Both the position numbers and the translations under genes were made by a program. A stretch of 64,000 nucleotides of DNA from an uncultured Paracoccaceae bacterium (GTDB lineage Bacteria > Pseudomonadota > Alphaproteobacteria > Rhodobacterales > Rhodobacteraceae). Position 1 is the stretch's first letter. Each line of letters starts with the position of its first letter. The DNA lies in the NCBI GenBank assembly GCA_947500135.1, contig CANMQX010000001.1:558001-622000 (forward strand). Direction: 5' to 3'. The notes below the pieces were generated by a model. It made no database searches, was not told the origin of the DNA, and saw only the letters and a program-made list of their open reading frames with translations. Below are positions 61,319 through 64,000 of the stretch, in pieces.

Positions 61319-61855
61319 ATGACTTCAGAACAAAATATCCGCGCCCTGATGAACCGATTGGCGAGGTTGGATAGTGCCAGCAGCTGGTCCGGCGATTTGA
61401 ATCCGGTCCAAAGGTCTGCACTTGAATACCTGCGCGATGCGAACCGGTTTTCGCGATCTCCGTCGCATGTCGCGGAATTTCTGGGGACAACACGCGGAAC
61501 CATGTCGCAAACCCTCAAGGCGCTGTTGCGCAAAGGGTTTGTCGCGGAAGTACGCTCGGAAATCGACAAGCGGTCGATCTCCTATGCGTTGACGCGGACT
61601 GGACTAGCCATGCTGAAAGAAGACGGCGTTATCGCGGTAGCGCTGACGAGACTCATGGACCAAGACGTGGTTGAGCTGGAGAGCGGGTTACGCCAAACGT
61701 TGCGGCAGGCCCTCGCGTTGAATGGCGGGAAATCGTTCGGTCAGTGCAAGTCTTGCCGGTATCACGAAACCGCAAAAGGTGCGGCGTTCTGCCAGCTTTT
61801 GTCCCTGCCTATCTCAGCGAAAGACAGCGAAAGACAGCGAAAAAATCTGTGTTGA
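61319..61855 (+). CDS. MarR-family regulator with C-terminal Cys/His cluster
   Basis: A 178-residue winged-helix repressor: LNPVQRSALEYLRDANRF, then SHVAEFLGTTRGTMSQTLKALLRKGF (recognition helix) and SEIDKRSISYALTRTG (wing). The C-terminus has CKSCRYHETAKGAAFC (Cys143, Cys146, His149, Cys158), a zinc-ribbon-like set not common in MarR proteins. ATG 61319 is chosen as start; the frame opens 16 codons earlier without a motif. It lies 21 bp upstream of the MOSC gene. Likely operator at 61253-61265. Confidence 0.85.
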   Translation: MTSEQNIRALMNRLARLDSASSWSGDLNPVQRSALEYLRDANRFSRSPSHVAEFLGTTRGTMSQTLKALLRKGFVAEVRSEIDKRSISYALTRTGLAMLKEDGVIAVALTRLMDQDVVELESGLRQTLRQALALNGGKSFGQCKSCRYHETAKGAAFCQLLSLPISAKDSERQRKNLC

Positions 61856-61876
61856 ACATGAGGAAGCGGCAATCGT

Positions 61877-62581
61877 ATGACCCCAAACCTGGCGTCCAAA
61901 ATTGATGGTCTATTTGTGGGGAAGGTGGCGGATCGCTGGCTCGGCAAGCCGCCTTCGGCCATCCAAAAAGATCCCGCCAATGGGTTGCAGGACATCGGCG
62001 TCCACGGTTTTGTTCAGGATGCGCAGGCCGATCTCGAAGTTCACGGCGGGGCGGACAAGGCCATACACCACTACGCCTTTGATCACTACGCCGCATGGCA
62101 GGCTGAAGGGCTTATCCCCGACGGGTCCCGGCCTGCGGCCTTTGGCGAGAACATCTCGACCATCGGTCTGACAGAAGACACGCTTTGCATCGGCGATATT
62201 CTGAAACTTGGAAGTGCAACGGTCCAGATTTCGCAGGGACGCCAGCCGTGCTGGAAACTTGGACTCCATACCGGCCAAGACAAGATGCCCTATCTGTTTC
62301 AAAAGACCGGCCGCACGGGGTGGTACTACCGGGTGCTTGACGAAGGTGCCGTAGGCGTTGGTGACCGAATTACCCTTGTTGAACGTCCGCAACCAAACTG
62401 GACTGTCCGACAGGTGACTCAAGCACGGCTGACCAAACGCATCACGCCCAATGATGCTGCGCTGTTGGCGGATATGCCGGAACTGGCAGCAGGCTGGCGG
62501 CTGGCATTTGCAAAGATGGCGACAGGACAAGTCAAGGAAGATACGTCCAAGCGGTTAGGTAAGCCCGGCGTTGGGAGCTGA
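61877..62581 (+). CDS. MOSC-domain protein (YiiM-like)
   Basis: A 234-residue MOSC (molybdenum cofactor sulfurase C-terminal) protein followed by a 3-alpha helical tail, as in E. coli YiiM. Markers are DLEVHGGADKAIHHY near residue 54, FGENISTIGLTED and ISQGRQPCWKLGLHT with a conserved Cys. YiiM reduces N-hydroxylated purines using molybdenum cofactor, so a role against hydroxylamine-type base analogues is possible. Its regulation by the upstream MarR is likely from the 21-bp spacing. Confidence 0.85.
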   Translation: MTPNLASKIDGLFVGKVADRWLGKPPSAIQKDPANGLQDIGVHGFVQDAQADLEVHGGADKAIHHYAFDHYAAWQAEGLIPDGSRPAAFGENISTIGLTEDTLCIGDILKLGSATVQISQGRQPCWKLGLHTGQDKMPYLFQKTGRTGWYYRVLDEGAVGVGDRITLVERPQPNWTVRQVTQARLTKRITPNDAALLADMPELAAGWRLAFAKMATGQVKEDTSKRLGKPGVGS

Positions 62582-62647
62582 GACGGCTTGATCGGGGCGA
62601 ATAACCATAGTCTCTAGGGAAATATATATAGGCATCTGAATGAGTGC

Positions 62648-63427
62648 TCATGATCCAAAAGAAAGCTCTAAAACAAACTCCTGAAGATCGCTGAGCAGAG
62701 TTTGGTCAGCGTCATGTGCTTGACGTATTGCATCTCGCAGGGCGTCAGAAGTCAGATTTACAGATGCATTGGCAACTGAAGTGCCCTCGAGGCGTTGGAC
62801 AAGGTTTTTGCACAGCGTTTCACGACCGTTCTCAAACTGGGCGCTAAATTCACCCACGTTGAGGACACCATCTTGGGAGCGAAGAGCCAGAAGCAGAGCA
62901 TCAATCGAGGCGTCACCCGACGCAGTGGACGATGTGCCTTCTACCCTGTTGGAAAACGCGACATCGTTGCAAATCATCTCGACAAGGCGATTGGCAACCG
63001 GCACGCTTTCCTTTTCTGGATCGATCCGCAAAAACCGAACAGGTATTGCTTCCAGCATTGTGGATAGTTTTCTCGGCACGCCAGACATGCTTTGGATGAT
63101 CTGCTCCACATCCTTTTCAACCGGAAACGGTGTCCACACAGTCCCGTATGTAAAGAGATTTCCGGAGACACGACCTCGCGGTCTCAGGATCTCATGGCCA
63201 GCATCCCGCATGACTTCCCCGACAACCGCGCCACAAAACTGCCTGACGGCTTGATCTGATTTGACAATCGGAAACAGGTCCTCAAGCTCGTGCACCGCTG
63301 CTGCAATCGCCGGAAGGCCTGCACGAGAGAGTGCTGCATATTCCACATACTTTTTGGAGCTACTCAAGAGGCTCTCCAATCCCCGACCTAGGTTGGTTTT
63401 TCGAAGCTCATTAAATCTAGAATGCAT
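62648..63427 (-). CDS. Hypothetical protein, no family recognised
   Basis: A 259-residue soluble, mostly helical protein without signal peptide or membrane segments. No motif was recognised; the C-terminal half (from about residue 160) has long helices with the RFLRIDPEKESVPVANRL stretch before it. ATG 63427 with GAGG 5 bases upstream is preferred to a start nine codons earlier. Base composition is more AT-rich than in neighbouring genes, suggesting acquisition. Divergent from the Ohr gene. Confidence 0.55.
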   Translation of the reverse strand: MHSRFNELRKTNLGRGLESLLSSSKKYVEYAALSRAGLPAIAAAVHELEDLFPIVKSDQAVRQFCGAVVGEVMRDAGHEILRPRGRVSGNLFTYGTVWTPFPVEKDVEQIIQSMSGVPRKLSTMLEAIPVRFLRIDPEKESVPVANRLVEMICNDVAFSNRVEGTSSTASGDASIDALLLALRSQDGVLNVGEFSAQFENGRETLCKNLVQRLEGTSVANASVNLTSDALRDAIRQAHDADQTLLSDLQEFVLELSFGS

Positions 63428-63522
63428 ATCGCCTCTAACTGCACATATTGACACGTTACAATTTTTAACATTATAAACCGTGAAGAACCTTTGATCAATG
63501 ATAGTCTAAATGGGAGAACAGA

Positions 63523-63990
63523 ATGTCAGCCTTGGAACCAGCAATCTACATTACAACCGCCACCGCATCAGGAGGGCGCGCAGGTCGCGTGTCCACTGCG
63601 GATGGTACATTAGACCTCGATCTCGTTATGCCGTCGGCCGTTTATGACATGTTGCCTGAAGAGATGCAGGAAGCGCCCGCCGCGTCGGACCGCCCGCGTG
63701 TTGATCCTGAAATGTTGTTTGCGGCAGGATATGCTGGCTGCTTCATTTCTGCACTTCGGTACACGGCGCTCAGCATGGGTGTTGATGCCTCGAAGGCCTC
63801 TGTTGCGTCGAGCGTCGCGCTCAAACCTGGGTCAAATGGCGCTGCATTCAAATTGGGTGTCCAGCTTGAGATCGACCTGCCCGACATCGACAAGGAAACC
63901 GGACAGAAAATTGTCGATGGTGCGCATAAGATTTGCCCCTATTCTGCCGCGGTCAGAAACAACATCGAAGTTGACTTGGCATTGAAGTGA
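63523..63990 (+). CDS. ohr: OsmC/Ohr-family organic hydroperoxide peroxidase
   Basis: Thiol peroxidase of the Ohr branch of OsmC proteins, detoxifying organic hydroperoxides. The 155-residue product has both catalytic cysteines: Cys73 in FAAGYAGCF and Cys138 in HKICPYSAAVRNN. The start MSALEPAIYITTATASGGR fits family length (about 140-155). GGGAGAACAG precedes ATG. A dedicated OhrR is not adjacent in the window; only ten bases follow the stop, so downstream context is unseen. Confidence 0.9.
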   Translation: MSALEPAIYITTATASGGRAGRVSTADGTLDLDLVMPSAVYDMLPEEMQEAPAASDRPRVDPEMLFAAGYAGCFISALRYTALSMGVDASKASVASSVALKPGSNGAAFKLGVQLEIDLPDIDKETGQKIVDGAHKICPYSAAVRNNIEVDLALK

Positions 63991-64000
63991 TCTGTCGATG

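Overview
The window is a 64 kb chromosomal stretch of a marine-type alphaproteobacterium, most likely Rhodobacterales (roseobacter group; a Yoonia/Loktanella-like genus is possible but not demonstrated). Supporting signs are the GC-rich third positions, the heterotetrameric sarcosine oxidase operon soxBDAG, an LdtR-like MarR regulator, DUF1194, DUF2842, TIGR04076 and a TadE/TadG trio, the gene order hom-glpX-recJ-tRNA-Glu, and a short palindromic repeat built on GTCCCGGA/TCCGGGAC. No phage, insertion sequence, CRISPR array or rRNA was seen.

Layout. 1-10.6 kb is mostly housekeeping: a DMT permease (cut by the left edge), thiN, a very acidic unknown protein, purA, secG, pyrG, a MAPEG protein, a MipA/OmpV protein, rlmJ and a TerB protein. 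10.7-18.2 kb is an amino-acid/amine ABC importer (ATPase, binding protein, two permeases) followed by a PuuA-like gamma-glutamyl ligase, a membrane-anchored LAS-peptidase-like protein and a PuuB-like oxidase: an uptake-and-gamma-glutamylation route for an amine. 18.3-24.3 kb holds a PAP2 protein and soxBDAG on the minus strand. 24.4-26.5 kb is a small accessory patch (a Fic-fold protein lacking its catalytic His, and a methyltransferase). 26.7-37.3 kb has gdhA, three Tad pilus genes, a TetR regulator, hom, glpX, recJ and tRNA-Glu(TTC).

37.4-46 kb is a compact metabolic locus. A seven-gene minus-strand operon (TIGR04076 protein, aldo/keto reductase, livG, livF, livH, livM, binding protein), with neighbouring genes overlapping or almost touching, faces a divergent aldo/keto reductase fused to a RidA domain, followed by a kdgK-like kinase. 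46.2-54.7 kb returns to mixed genes: gloA, a tandem DUF1194 pair, an LdtR-like regulator, sdhE with an XRE regulator, an aspartate aminotransferase, a Xi-class GST, a hemerythrin-like protein, an Asp-box propeller protein and a leishmanolysin-like protease.

55.2-62.6 kb is an accessory stress/detoxification region. A seven-gene minus-strand unit (TlpA-like, Cys-rich PadR regulator, GST, MalY/PatB C-S lyase, an SDR lacking its catalytic Tyr, ArsO-like flavin monooxygenase, DUF3088) lies beyond a secreted protein that diverges from a MarR regulator and a MOSC protein. The window ends with an unrecognised gene and an Ohr-type peroxidase.

The points most worth following are the Cys-rich PadR operon with two candidate operators, the AKR-RidA fusion opposite the transporter operon, the palindromic repeat copy inside soxD, and three enzymes with a substituted catalytic residue (Fic-fold protein, one AKR, the SDR).
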